This document shows, piece by piece, positions 1 to 5,383 of a stretch of DNA of 12,188 bases. The stretch covers positions 1 to 12,188 of the forward strand of contig MFRJ01000126.1 in assembly GCA_001784535.1 (NCBI GenBank). Direction: 5' to 3'. Made by a program: the position numbers and the translations under genes. The stretch is from Candidatus Melainabacteria bacterium GWA2_34_9 (GTDB lineage: Bacteria; Cyanobacteriota; Vampirovibrionia; Gastranaerophilales; UBA9971). How positions within the stretch are numbered: the first letter of the stretch is position 1; each line of letters starts with the position of its first letter. The notes under the pieces were generated by a model, which worked only from the letters and a program-made list of their open reading frames with translations, had not been told where the DNA came from and did not search any database.

Positions 1-104
1 ATTTGCCCGAGAATATCGTTCAAAAGAAAATCGAGAGAAATTAAAGTATTAAAATCAGAATTATTTTCATTTCCGTTTTGCAAATTTTTTTTATTTCTAA
101 CCAT
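1..104 (-). CDS. Unknown protein, N-terminal fragment
   Basis: An ATG at 104 on the minus strand opens a frame that stays open for 34 codons and runs off the left window edge. The visible residues begin MVRNKKNLQNGNENN and continue to a leucine-rich stretch (about residues 22-34). The leader is polar and asparagine/lysine-rich, with no signal peptide or domain that I recognise. A promoter-like pair lies upstream at 148-176, leaving a leader of about 40 nt. The Shine-Dalgarno is only moderate (AAGAAG about 8 nt before the ATG). The promoter and the open frame argue for a real gene, but 34 codons in AT-rich DNA are weak proof. Function unknown. Confidence 0.45.
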   Translation of the reverse strand, partial: MVRNKKNLQNGNENNSDFNTLISLDFLLNDILGQ

Positions 105-147
105 GACCTACTTCTTGTGTTACGAATTTGTTACAAAAATTTTTCAT

Positions 148-176
148 ATACTATATGTATAAAAAACAAATATCAA
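148..176 (-). promoter_or_regulatory. Sigma70-like promoter for the leftmost minus gene
   Basis: Read on the minus strand, a -35 TTGATA (plus 171-176) is followed after 17 bp by a -10 TAGTAT (plus 148-153). This sits about 45 bp upstream of the ATG at 104. Spacing is ideal; each box has mismatches to consensus, so strength is uncertain. Confidence 0.45.
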
Positions 177-228
177 GAAAATACTTAATAATTCAAAAGG
201 AATTAAAACCTATACCAATCAACTATTC

Positions 229-248
229 ACAACGCTGGTTGTTTTTTT
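229..248 (+). terminator. Weak intrinsic terminator
   Basis: ACAAC (229-233), loop GCTG, GTTGT (238-242), then a run of T to 248. The stem is only 5 bp and no plus-strand gene precedes it inside the window, so it could be chance or the end of a short untranslated RNA. Confidence 0.3.
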
Positions 249-289
249 AAAAAAGGAAATCTTTAAACCTTGCCTGTTTTTATATATGT

Positions 290-317
290 ACAAGACTCCA
301 CAAACAAGACTCCACAA
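290..317. repeat. 14-bp perfect tandem repeat
   Basis: ACAAGACTCCACAA occurs twice head to tail (290-303 and 304-317) with no mismatch, in a gene-free stretch. It may be a recent slippage duplication or a pair of protein-binding sites; nothing else in the window matches it. Confidence 0.7.
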
Positions 318-366
318 AAACAGAAAGGGAAAAACCTTTTTAATAAGGAAAGGAAAGGAAAGACAC

Positions 367-390
367 AAGAGAGCAAAACTCTCTTTTTTT
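367..390 (+). terminator. Intrinsic terminator in a gene-free stretch
   Basis: AAGAGAG (367-373), loop CAAAA, CTCTCTT (379-385), then T to 390: a perfect 7-bp stem and a U-tract. No plus-strand gene upstream is convincing. The gap 105-532 therefore holds two terminator-like hairpins, a 14-bp tandem repeat, and promoters facing outward at both ends, but no supported gene. Confidence 0.55.
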
Positions 391-470
391 ATGCATAAAT
401 TTATAAAAACCTGTTCTAACAAATCTTTTTAAAGTTTATATATAAATGTGTTGTCAAATTTTAAAAAAAA

Positions 471-506
471 TTGTCAAAACAAAATTTATTATATAGAATA
501 TATAAT
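471..506 (+). promoter_or_regulatory. Promoter of the 533-730 membrane mini-protein
   Basis: TTGTCA (471-476), 17-bp spacer, TAGAAT (494-499): 5/6 matches in each box. A second -10-like TATAAT lies at 501-506. TTGTCAAA occurs twice exactly 20 bp apart (451-458, 471-478), so a second -35 or an activator half-site is possible. Confidence 0.6.
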
Positions 507-532
507 GAAGCATATACTCAAGGAGAAAAAAA

Positions 533-730
533 ATGTTGATTGATCCTGTTATGATATCGTTATTGCCTTTACTGTTTATTGTTTTAATCTTTCTAACATA
601 CCTAAATGTAGTTGAAAGCAAAAGAACAAGAAACATCGACGAAAAAATGGGAATTATGGCAGACTACATGAAAATAGTTGCGGACAAACTCAGCGAAACA
701 CCTGAAAAACAAGAAAAAACTACAGACTAA
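533..730 (+). CDS. Single-pass membrane mini-protein (65 aa)
   Basis: The ATG at 533 follows AAGGAG (520-525) at a 7-nt spacing and lies about 30 bp below a good promoter, so the start is well supported. Residues about 6-27 form one hydrophobic segment (MISLLPLLFIVLIF and on). It is followed by a positive cluster (KSKRTR) that should hold the C-terminus in the cytoplasm. Residues 35-55 can form an amphipathic helix, and the tail is charged (EKQEKTTD). I do not recognise the family. The layout of an N-terminal anchor with a short cytoplasmic helix suits a membrane-tethered adaptor or a regulator of a larger complex; that is inference. The 3' end overlaps the convergent gene at 720-1145 by 11 nt. 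Confidence 0.75.
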   Translation: MLIDPVMISLLPLLFIVLIFLTYLNVVESKRTRNIDEKMGIMADYMKIVADKLSETPEKQEKTTD

Positions 731-1145
731 TTTTCAAATTTCCAATTTGTTGATGAGCTTTATAACTTTTAAGGTTAATTACGGGATCGGTTTCAATTCT
801 TCCTATATTTAATCCTGAAAGGTTTTTAGAACATTTTTTAATTTTTCCAAATTCATTGTAATTTAGAATGAATTTGGAAATTTTGCTTTTTGGAAAAGAA
901 AATTTTCTCGGTTCCCAAAGAACATTCATCTTTTTTATAAAAGCCGGAATATTTTTTGAGTTTAACCTGATAGGTTTAAGAATATTTTCCTCTACATCCG
1001 CCCTGAGAATTTCAAGAACAGGCTGATTACAACAAGAACAGCGCTGATTATATAAAATAAATTCTTCAAGAATATCTTTTTTTGTAGGGATTATTTTATA
1101 AACTTCGGCATGCTGAAATCTTCTACAACACCATATTTTTGCCAT
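720..1145 (-). CDS. Cysteine-containing protein of unknown function (141 aa)
   Basis: I start this gene at the ATG at 1145 because GGGAGG (plus 1155-1160) sits 9 nt upstream. The frame could be extended to 1223, but that would translate straight through the terminator hairpin at 1192-1214. The protein is basic and soluble. Cysteines cluster as CC at residues 6-7, CxCC at 36-39 and one at 105, which could bind zinc, possibly with H12. The middle contains LRADVEENILKPIRL and a tryptophan (W78). I know no family with this pattern. A nucleic-acid-binding or phage-type accessory protein is conceivable but unproven. It converges on 533-730, overlapping it by 11 nt. Confidence 0.65.
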   Translation of the reverse strand: MAKIWCCRRFQHAEVYKIIPTKKDILEEFILYNQRCSCCNQPVLEILRADVEENILKPIRLNSKNIPAFIKKMNVLWEPRKFSFPKSKISKFILNYNEFGKIKKCSKNLSGLNIGRIETDPVINLKSYKAHQQIGNLKISL

Positions 1146-1185
1146 AATACCATTCCTCCCATAAAACACACGACAGCTAATAAAC

Positions 1186-1214
1186 AACAAAAACTCCCGC
1201 ACAAAGCGGGAGTT
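1186..1214 (-). terminator. Strong minus-strand terminator upstream of the 720-1145 gene
   Basis: AACTCCCGC (1192-1200), loop ACAAA, GCGGGAGTT (1206-1214): a perfect 9-bp GC-rich stem. On the minus strand it is followed by TTTTGTTG. It lies 47 nt before the ATG at 1145, so it ends an upstream minus-strand transcript or acts as an attenuator in the leader of that gene. Confidence 0.75.
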
Positions 1215-1384
1215 AAAAAACATAATAAAATTTCTTTTTTCTTTTAAGAACCTTACCTGAAAAAAGGAGGTGCTAAAAGAATTTCTGAACGAAAGTTAAA
1301 AAGCCAAAACAAAGCTTTTATAACTCTTTTTTCGTCTTTAAATAAATTAAAGACATGAACACACAATAATTAAATTAAAATAAA

Positions 1385-1402
1385 TAAAAAACCTTAAAAG
1401 GT
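1385..1402 (-). terminator. Weak minus-strand terminator
   Basis: ACCTTAAAAGGT (1391-1402) is a 12-bp near-palindrome with an A run at 1386-1390, which reads as a U-tract on the minus strand. With a 4-nt loop the stem is only 4 bp. It lies about 30 nt below the extended -10 promoter at 1438-1446. Confidence 0.3.
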
Positions 1403-1437
1403 CTAACACATTCTCTTTTTTATAAAATACAAAAAGT

Positions 1438-1446
1438 ATTATAGCA
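1438..1446 (-). promoter_or_regulatory. Extended -10 promoter, minus strand
   Basis: On the minus strand the sequence reads TGCTATAAT: a perfect -10 with the TGn extension. There is no good -35, as is usual for extended -10 promoters. Two 21-bp direct repeats (1454-1495) lie immediately upstream. Transcription would start near 1431, with possible ends at 1385 or 1186, or readthrough into the 720-1145 gene. Confidence 0.5.
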
Positions 1447-1453
1447 TACGAAT

Positions 1454-1495
1454 TTACATCCATGTGGCTAAAGATTACATCCAAATGGCTAAAGT
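1454..1495. repeat. Two 21-bp direct repeats next to a promoter
   Basis: TTACATCCATGTGGCTAAAG at 1454 and TTACATCCAAATGGCTAAAG at 1475 match at 18 of 21 positions over the full unit. The period of 21 bp is two helical turns, so both copies face the same side of the DNA. They lie directly upstream of the minus-strand TGCTATAAT box, where an activator would bind. Iterons are an alternative, but only two copies are present. Confidence 0.65.
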
Positions 1496-1612
1496 TTTTA
1501 AGAATGTATTTTTAAATTATAAAAAACAAGAGGGTGATGAAAGATTTTCACTCTTCTGAAAACCACCCCGAAACTCAATAACTAAAAGACATTTCCCTGT
1601 TTTTTGTACTTC

Positions 1613-1656
1613 AAGGGTGAGAAGACATCTCACCCTTACGGTTTTAGACTAAAACC
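1613..1656. repeat. Two adjacent perfect hairpins
   Basis: AAGGGTGAG (1613-1621) pairs with CTCACCCTT (1629-1637) around a 7-nt loop. GGTTTTA (1640-1646) then pairs with TAAAACC (1650-1656). The first stem recurs at 3041-3066 with a different loop. Neither has a good U-tract on either strand, so classical termination is doubtful. Confidence 0.6.
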
Positions 1657-1702
1657 CTTGCAAATAAAGGATTTTTTGTTTTTTTATCACCTTTAAACAA
1701 AA

Positions 1703-1720
1703 ATTAGGGTTAACCCTAAT
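1703..1720. promoter_or_regulatory. 18-bp perfect palindrome
   Basis: ATTAGGGTTAACCCTAAT is fully self-complementary with no spacer. It lies 115 bp upstream of the 1836 start. The continuous dyad suits an operator for a dimeric repressor better than a terminator. No second copy of the full palindrome is visible. Confidence 0.45.
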
Positions 1721-1835
1721 GTCAGATCATGGGATGACATGAATATCACTGGTTCTTGTGATTAAATCAAAATATAAATAAGCTATATTATATATATAAG
1801 CAAGGGAAGAAAGAAAAAAGAAAGGGCTGTGTAAG

Positions 1836-1988
1836 ATGATTAAATTTGAAGTTATCGGATCAACAAGTTTTACACAAGAAGCTCAAAAAGTTGAAAAAAA
1901 TTATACACTCGCTTCAAATCTTTCTTATTCAACAGAAGAAAACTACGGACCTGCTCAACTAGGAAACACATTAGTAAGCTTATTTTAA
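1836..1988 (+). CDS. Small unknown protein (50 aa), first gene of a pair
   Basis: An ATG at 1836 opens 50 codons ending in TAA at 1986-1988. AAAGGG about 10 nt upstream is an acceptable, slightly distant Shine-Dalgarno, preceded by a purine-rich leader. The protein is soluble, polar and rich in Ser/Thr/Asn (begins MIKFEVIGSTSF; ends with a short hydrophobic LVSLF). I recognise no domain. It lies 19 nt upstream of the 2008 gene, so the two are probably co-transcribed and end at the terminator at 2304-2331. The 4978/5117 pair has the same layout. Possible roles are a peptide partner or antidote for the second gene, or a leader peptide; none is shown by the sequence. Confidence 0.55.
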   Translation: MIKFEVIGSTSFTQEAQKVEKNYTLASNLSYSTEENYGPAQLGNTLVSLF

Positions 1989-2007
1989 ACTTAAAGAGGT
2001 TTATAAA

Positions 2008-2214
2008 ATGGATTATACAAATCAACAATTAATAGATAATATAGTTTGCCACAAAAGCGCAATTAAACAAATTGATGACAAACTAAACCTTATAAACTTC
2101 ATCGGCAGCGTAAATAATGCTTTTATACCAAAAGATTTACTTAATATGGAAGAATTAAAACAAGAAAAAAAATCTCTTGAAAAAAATTTAAAATTATTAA
2201 AATCATTAACATAA
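2008..2214 (+). CDS. Small coiled-coil protein (68 aa), second gene of a pair
   Basis: The ATG at 2008 follows AAAGAGG (about 1994-2000) at good spacing, 19 nt after the 1836 gene. The protein is predicted to be almost wholly helical. A first helix (residues 5-30, QQLIDNIVCHKSAIKQIDDKL) and a second lysine/leucine-rich helix (residues 45-67, MEELKQEKKSLEKNLKLLKS) are joined by a loop with F-I-P-K-D. A two-helix hairpin or coiled coil, probably oligomeric, is the natural reading. It starts MDYxN, as does the protein from 5117, which occupies the same place in a similar cassette. No family is recognised. Confidence 0.7.
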   Translation: MDYTNQQLIDNIVCHKSAIKQIDDKLNLINFIGSVNNAFIPKDLLNMEELKQEKKSLEKNLKLLKSLT

Positions 2215-2303
2215 ACGATTAAAAGTTTTTTAATACACACCTCACTCACACTAAACACCTACACACTTAAAAGATTTATTCCTCCAAAAAATATCAGCTA
2301 TCA

Positions 2304-2331
2304 CCCGAAGTAAAAACTTCGGGCTTTTTTT
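2304..2331 (+). terminator. Strong intrinsic terminator of the 1836-2214 operon
   Basis: CCCGAAG (2304-2310), loop TAAAAA, CTTCGGG (2317-2323), C, then seven T. It lies 90 nt after the stop at 2214. Confidence 0.85.
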
Positions 2332-2339
2332 GCTTATAA

Positions 2340-2640
2340 ATCAATTTTTACCCTTTGTTTGTTGTCATTGCGAGGCTTGAAATGTCTTTATTTTTTATAG
2401 TTATAGTTTCGCCAGCTAAAGCAGGCGAGTGACATTTCTTTTTTACTGCAAAAAAGAAACGTCACCAAAGAAAAAAGCTAGCCCACACTCAAGCTCCTAT
2501 ATTTCTGGCTTGCTATGTGATTATAGCAAAATACGTTTAACGCCCGTAACTCGGGGCAAGCCCCTCAAACAAGACGGGCTTGCCTTCGGAGAGCAATCCG
2601 AAATATTACGGAGCTTTCATTAATGGGCGTACGAAAAAGG
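2340..2640. other. GC-richer, hairpin-rich dispersed-repeat-like segment
   Basis: Base composition rises well above the flanks. The segment opens with GTCATTGCGAGG, a string I associate with dispersed repeats in many bacterial genomes. It holds perfect inverted repeats at 2379-2386/2431-2438, 2555-2563/2576-2584 (GGCAAGCCC arms) and 2585-2590/2597-2602 (TTCGGA/TCCGAA). A 64-codon GTG frame (2429-2623) crosses it; it has no Shine-Dalgarno and its composition follows the repeat, so I do not call it a gene. Probably a non-coding repeat or a decayed insertion, distinct in origin from its neighbours. Confidence 0.45.
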
Positions 2641-2786
2641 TATTTTCATAATTAAAAAACAAAAAACCATTACAAATAAAAAAACAGGAACTTAAAAAGC
2701 CCTGTTAAATTTCTAGTCATGTGTGTAGCTGATTTTGGAGGAATAAAATCTTTTTGGTGTGTGGGTGTGAGGTGTGTGGGTGTGGT

Positions 2787-3093
2787 ATATAAAATTTTGT
2801 TATTAAACTTTTTTCTTGGTTCCCCCCAAAGGGGAATGTTTGTTTTCTTTTTTGCTTCCTGTTTACTTTTACTTACTTCCTGTTTTTAACCGTTTTCTTC
2901 TAGCCTTGCTTTTACTTCCTGATAACCTGAACTTTTTTTGTTTTCCTGACTTCCTTTTGTTTATATATTTAATATATACTATTTTTTGAGTAAAGTAATC
3001 ACAAAAACAGGTGAACTTTAAATATCACCCATGAACAAACAAAGGGTGAGAATAAACTCACCCTTTAAAAATGTCGACAATAACTCATGCATG
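2787..3093. other. Gene-free stretch with short repeats and hairpins
   Basis: No gene is supported. A hairpin at 2820-2836 (TTCCCC/GGGGAA) is followed by T-rich plus-strand sequence. CTTCCTG occurs at 2855, 2876 and 2915, with TTCCTG again at 2943; the spacing is irregular. A perfect 10-bp stem lies at 3041-3050/3057-3066 (AAAGGGTGAG arms), sharing nine stem positions with the hairpin at 1613-1637. CACCC at 3026-3030 could pair with its left arm instead. The minus strand carries a lysine-rich frame here, but it has no usable start. Confidence 0.5.
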
Positions 3094-3120
3094 AAAAAAC
3101 AGGAAAAAAAATCCTGTTTT
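3094..3120 (-). terminator. Terminator of the LuxR-type HTH gene
   Basis: AAAACAGGA (3096-3104) and TCCTGTTTT (3112-3120) form a 9-bp stem around a 7-nt loop. On the minus strand the 3' arm runs into TTTTTT. It starts 14 nt beyond the stop of the gene at 3134. Confidence 0.75.
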
Positions 3121-3133
3121 CCTTTATATAGTC

Positions 3134-3370
3134 TTACTTTTTAAAAATAGATAAAAAAAGATTTTTTTGAAAAATTTCTCTTACAAGCCCTGCTTTTGTT
3201 TTAACGCCGTGCTGTTTAAAAAGAATCCCCAGCCTGAATTTTATTGTTCCTATAGAATATCCTGTTTTTTTCGCTATTTCTTTATTACTTTTTTCATAAA
3301 TAACAAAATTAATAATTTCTTTATCCAGCTCCTCATAATTAAAACAGCTATTATCTATATTTATATTCAT
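3134..3370 (-). CDS. Single-domain LuxR/GerE-type HTH protein (78 aa)
   Basis: Residues about 13-66 match the LuxR-family C-terminal DNA-binding domain. ELDKEIINFVI corresponds to the first helix. SNKEIAKKTGYSIGTIKFRL (residues 28-47) is the helix-turn-helix, with the family's SNKEIA block. FKQHGVKTKAGLV closes the domain. There is no receiver or ligand-binding domain, so it is a stand-alone DNA binder of the GerE type. I chose the ATG at 3370 because GGAG lies 6 nt upstream. An ATG at 3382 in the same frame has no Shine-Dalgarno, and a TTG at 3388 is also possible. It is monocistronic, with its own promoter (3438-3466) and terminator (3094-3120). Targets are unknown; the divergent SIMPL gene is one candidate. 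Confidence 0.8.
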   Translation of the reverse strand: MNINIDNSCFNYEELDKEIINFVIYEKSNKEIAKKTGYSIGTIKFRLGILFKQHGVKTKAGLVREIFQKNLFLSIFKK

Positions 3371-3437
3371 AGAAATCTCCATACTCAAACTGACGCCCTG
3401 ATAATCAAAAACAAATCACCTGTTTTATGTTAATTAT

Positions 3438-3466
3438 GTTATACATACAATATAAAACTTTGTCCA
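3438..3466 (-). promoter_or_regulatory. Promoter of the LuxR-type HTH gene
   Basis: On the minus strand TGGACA (plus 3461-3466), a 17-bp spacer and TATAAC (plus 3438-3443) give 5/6 matches in each box. The predicted leader is about 60 nt. Confidence 0.65.
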
Positions 3467-3760
3467 TAGAGTATAAATGAAATTTTAATTTTATTTTACA
3501 ATTGTTTGTTTTGCTAATAAAAACTGCTTAAAAATTTTCCTTTAATGGCGGTGTTTTTTCTTTTTTCTCCTTGTCTTAAAAACTATTCAGAGTAAAATTT
3601 TTTATAAAAAACCTTAAATTGATTTTTTTTAATATAAACAATATTGACAACTTTATATCCTTATTAAAAGCCCTCTGCAAAAATTTTATTAGTGAGCGAA
3701 AAAATATTAATGTATACTTTAATACAAGAGTGGAATTAAAAAGAAGGATCGTCAACAACA

Positions 3761-4492
3761 ATGAACAAAATTTTACTGATAATACTGACTCTGGTTATAT
3801 CATCAATATTTTTTAACATACCGGCAAAGGCAGAAAACAATTTAAACATTCTTTCATCCTCAGGCACAGCCAGCGTTTATGCTGAACCGGACACAGCTGT
3901 TTTTTCTCTTGCCATAGAAACAGAAAACAAGCTTTTAACACAAGCTTTACAGGAAAATACAAATAAAGCCCAAAAAGTTATGTTTGAAATAAAAAAACTT
4001 ATAGGAAAAGACGATTCAATAAAAACCACCGGCTTTAACGTAAATCCCATATACAATTACGACAATAAAGAAAGAAAAAGCGTTCTTTCCGGCTACAGAG
4101 TGACAAACAGGGTAAGCGTAAAAACAAAAAAATTATCTGATGCCGGAAAAATAATAGATACGGCAATAAAAAACGGTGCAAACAAAGCTGACGACCTTGA
4201 TTTTATGATAGAAAACAAAGAAAAATATTCAGGAGAACTTTTAAAAAAAGCTTCTGTACAGGCTAAACAAAAAGCTTTTGCAACAGCAGAATCTCTCGGA
4301 TTATGCATAAAAGGCATTAACAGAGTATCGACAAGCTTTTCTGACGAAACAGTTTCTCCTTACTACAGAGGAACTTTTTCTGCAATGGAAATGAAAACCG
4401 CATCCGACGGAGCCTCTCCTCCTATAGAAGCCGGCGAAGTCAAACTTAACGCCACTGTAAGCGTAGATTTTATAATAGAAAATTTAAAGTAA
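3761..4492 (+). CDS. Secreted SIMPL-domain (DUF541) protein
   Basis: The 243-aa product starts with a Sec signal peptide: MNK, a hydrophobic core (residues 4-20) and a likely signal peptidase I site after AKA at 22-24. The mature part matches the SIMPL/DUF541 family. Family marks are the opening ILSSSGTASVYAEPDTAVFSL strand region, the KTTGFNVNPIY segment, the SGYRVTNRVSVK strand, and a C-terminal VKLNATVSVDFII strand. The length is normal for the family. These proteins lie in the periplasm or cell envelope; the biochemical role is poorly defined and stress-related functions have been proposed. GAAGGA lies about 12 nt before the ATG, a long spacing. No clear promoter was found; TATACT (3713-3718) is a possible -10. 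The LuxR-type gene is divergent from it. Confidence 0.88.
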   Translation: MNKILLIILTLVISSIFFNIPAKAENNLNILSSSGTASVYAEPDTAVFSLAIETENKLLTQALQENTNKAQKVMFEIKKLIGKDDSIKTTGFNVNPIYNYDNKERKSVLSGYRVTNRVSVKTKKLSDAGKIIDTAIKNGANKADDLDFMIENKEKYSGELLKKASVQAKQKAFATAESLGLCIKGINRVSTSFSDETVSPYYRGTFSAMEMKTASDGASPPIEAGEVKLNATVSVDFIIENLK

Positions 4493-4597
4493 AGTTTTAT
4501 AATTCACATGACAATAGAGAAGTATTATATTTTTTATATATAGTATAGTTATTTGTTCATGTTATATTATATTGATTTTTTATTAAAAGGTGAGTGT

Positions 4598-4762
4598 ATG
4601 TTTAAAGATGAGTTTCTGTCAGAATATTTTTTTTCTTCTTTTAGTTCTACTTATTACATTACAGAGTTATACAAAAAAAATTCAAGAATAGATCCTTTAA
4701 AAAAAGTTCAAGCAAAACAACTTATAAATGCTAAAATCGCCAAACTTAATTCATTAAATTAA
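4598..4762 (+). CDS. Small unknown protein (54 aa)
   Basis: I place the start at the ATG at 4598, 7 nt after AAAGG (4586-4590), not at the in-frame ATG at 4553, which lacks a Shine-Dalgarno. The N-terminal half is aromatic and serine-rich (EYFFSSFSSTYYITELY). The C-terminal half is a basic amphipathic helix (DPLKKVQAKQLINAKIAKL). There is no signal peptide or membrane span. The gene stands alone, with a terminator 40 nt after its stop. An upstream TATA-rich block (4523-4545) can supply a -10, but the -35 is unclear. I do not recognise it. Confidence 0.65.
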   Translation: MFKDEFLSEYFFSSFSSTYYITELYKKNSRIDPLKKVQAKQLINAKIAKLNSLN

Positions 4763-4802
4763 CTTTAATAAAACTTGTAAGATTTAATAAAAAAATTTAA
4801 AA

Positions 4803-4826
4803 ACTCGCTATTTCAGCGGGTTTTTT
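4803..4826 (+). terminator. Terminator of the 4598-4762 gene
   Basis: ACTCGCT (4803-4809), loop ATTTC, AGCGGGT (4815-4821), then T to 4826. The single G-U pair forms only in plus-strand RNA, which supports the orientation. Confidence 0.8.
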
Positions 4827-4857
4827 GCTTTTAAAGAAGTTAAATATTTTTGTACAA

Positions 4858-4874
4858 TTCCGAACAATTCGGAA
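4858..4874 (+). promoter_or_regulatory. Operator-like palindrome upstream of the 4978 operon
   Basis: TTCCGAA-CAA-TTCGGAA: perfect 7-bp arms around a 3-bp centre. It is the most symmetrical copy of an element that recurs at 6427, 6608, 6650 and 8031. A possible -10 TACAAT (4853-4858) ends at its first base, so a bound protein would block transcription start. A second perfect palindrome, ACACCTTAAGGTGT, follows at 4881-4894. Confidence 0.6.
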
Positions 4875-4977
4875 AAAAATACACCTTAAGGTGTAGATTC
4901 ATGGAAAGATGAGCTTCTTTTAAAAATAAATAATAATAAAAAATGAAGAACAAACCTGAACAATAAAGGAAAATTAA

Positions 4978-5097
4978 ATGAATAAAAAAATTGTAAACAT
5001 AAACGAAAACAAAGTTATTCCTTTTAAACAAACCAATTTAAATATAGTTTCAACTTATTTTCTCCTTAAAACAAAATCAATAAAACACCAGGACTAA
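4978..5097 (+). CDS. Small unknown protein (39 aa), first gene of a pair
   Basis: The ATG at 4978 lies 7 nt after AAAGGA (4965-4970), so initiation is plausible. The frame ends with TAA at 5095-5097. The peptide is basic and asparagine/lysine-rich, with no membrane span and no recognised domain. It lies 19 nt upstream of the GTG of the next gene, exactly the spacing of the 1836/2008 pair. The operator-like palindromes at 4858-4894 lie upstream and probably control both genes. It could be a translated leader rather than a functional protein. Confidence 0.5.
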   Translation: MNKKIVNINENKVIPFKQTNLNIVSTYFLLKTKSIKHQD

Positions 5098-5116
5098 AAA
5101 GAGAAAGGGAAAGACT

Positions 5117-5344
5117 GTGGACTACTTAAATTTACCTATAGACAAAGCTCAACAATATGCGAAAATAATTGAAGACACAGAAGAAATAATTCAAAACTTC
5201 AGAGAGGTCTCTGAATTAATGGTTGAAAGACTTGAAAAAACAGAAAACTCAATGTTCACATTAGGTAAAAAAGTTATCCATGATCGAGGTGAATTTTTAA
5301 ATAATTCTATTAATCTGGGCAATGACCAGGTAAACTTTATTTAA
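5117..5344 (+). CDS. Small helical protein (75 aa), second gene of a pair
   Basis: The start is the GTG at 5117, with the purine-rich AAAGGGA (5104-5110) about 6 nt upstream. Residues 9-45 form a long acidic amphipathic helix (AQQYAKIIEDTEEIIQNF, then VSELMVERLEKTE), good for a coiled coil. The tail is polar with GKKVIHDRGEFLNNS. No membrane span and no known family. The MDYxNL start resembles the 2008 protein's MDYTN. It ends 5 nt before a long hairpin (5349-5383) that separates it from the convergent Rep-like gene. Confidence 0.7.
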   Translation: MDYLNLPIDKAQQYAKIIEDTEEIIQNFREVSELMVERLEKTENSMFTLGKKVIHDRGEFLNNSINLGNDQVNFI

Positions 5345-5348
5345 AATA

Positions 5349-5383
5349 AAAACAGGCGGTAAGATATTATTACTGTCTGTTTT
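5349..5383 (+). terminator. 14-bp hairpin between convergent genes
   Basis: The arms 5349-5362 and 5370-5383 pair over 14 positions around a 7-nt loop. Two of the pairs are G-U in plus-strand RNA and would be A-C mismatches on the minus strand, so the stem is better for the 5117 transcript. A and T runs at the ends allow action in both directions. It overlaps the stop codon of the minus gene (5370-5372). Confidence 0.65.

Larger units (their letters stand above)
1215..1835. other. Gene-free, structure-rich region
   Basis: I see no convincing reading frame in these roughly 620 bases. A strong Shine-Dalgarno-like AAAAAGGAGGTG (about 1261-1272) is followed on the plus strand only by a GTG frame of about nine codons. 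Other structures include perfect inverted repeats at 1334-1341/1347-1354 (GTCTTTAA arms), 1613-1621/1629-1637 and 1640-1646/1650-1656. An 18-bp perfect palindrome lies at 1703-1720. The region could be regulatory DNA, the site of an untranslated RNA, or a decayed replication region. Confidence 0.6.
2232..2786. repeat. Long imperfect inverted repeat enclosing about 425 bp
   Basis: The left arm (2232-2300), read on the minus strand, matches the right arm (2726-2786) on the plus strand. Both read TAGCTGAT, a short T-run, GGAGGAATAAA, ATCTTTT, then GT-rich sequence (GTGTGTxGGTGT). By eye about 45 bp align well with small indels, and the GT-rich part is looser. Between the arms lie the operon terminator and a GC-richer segment. 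This could be the remains of an element with terminal inverted repeats, or an inverted duplication of a leader. Confidence 0.6.

Noticed and set aside
219..422. 67-codon hydrophobic minus-strand frame
   Set aside because: It mirrors A-rich plus-strand sequence, has no Shine-Dalgarno, and crosses a tandem repeat and a terminator hairpin.
286..432. 48-codon basic plus-strand frame starting MYKTPQTR
   Set aside because: No Shine-Dalgarno, and it runs through the 14-bp tandem repeat and the terminator at 367-390.
1454..1495. CRISPR or iteron array
   Set aside because: Only two adjoining 21-bp copies with no spacers; better explained as regulator-binding repeats.
2429..2623. 64-codon GTG frame in the GC-richer segment
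   Set aside because: No Shine-Dalgarno; its composition is that of a structured dispersed repeat, with several perfect hairpins inside.
2876..2975. Lysine/arginine-rich minus-strand frame
   Set aside because: No ATG, GTG or TTG start with a Shine-Dalgarno could be found; the basic residues follow from A/G-rich sequence.
3576..3816. Overlapping frames on both strands at 3576-3761 and 3619-3816
   Set aside because: AT-rich, without Shine-Dalgarno; the plus frame overlaps the well-supported signal peptide of the SIMPL gene in another phase.
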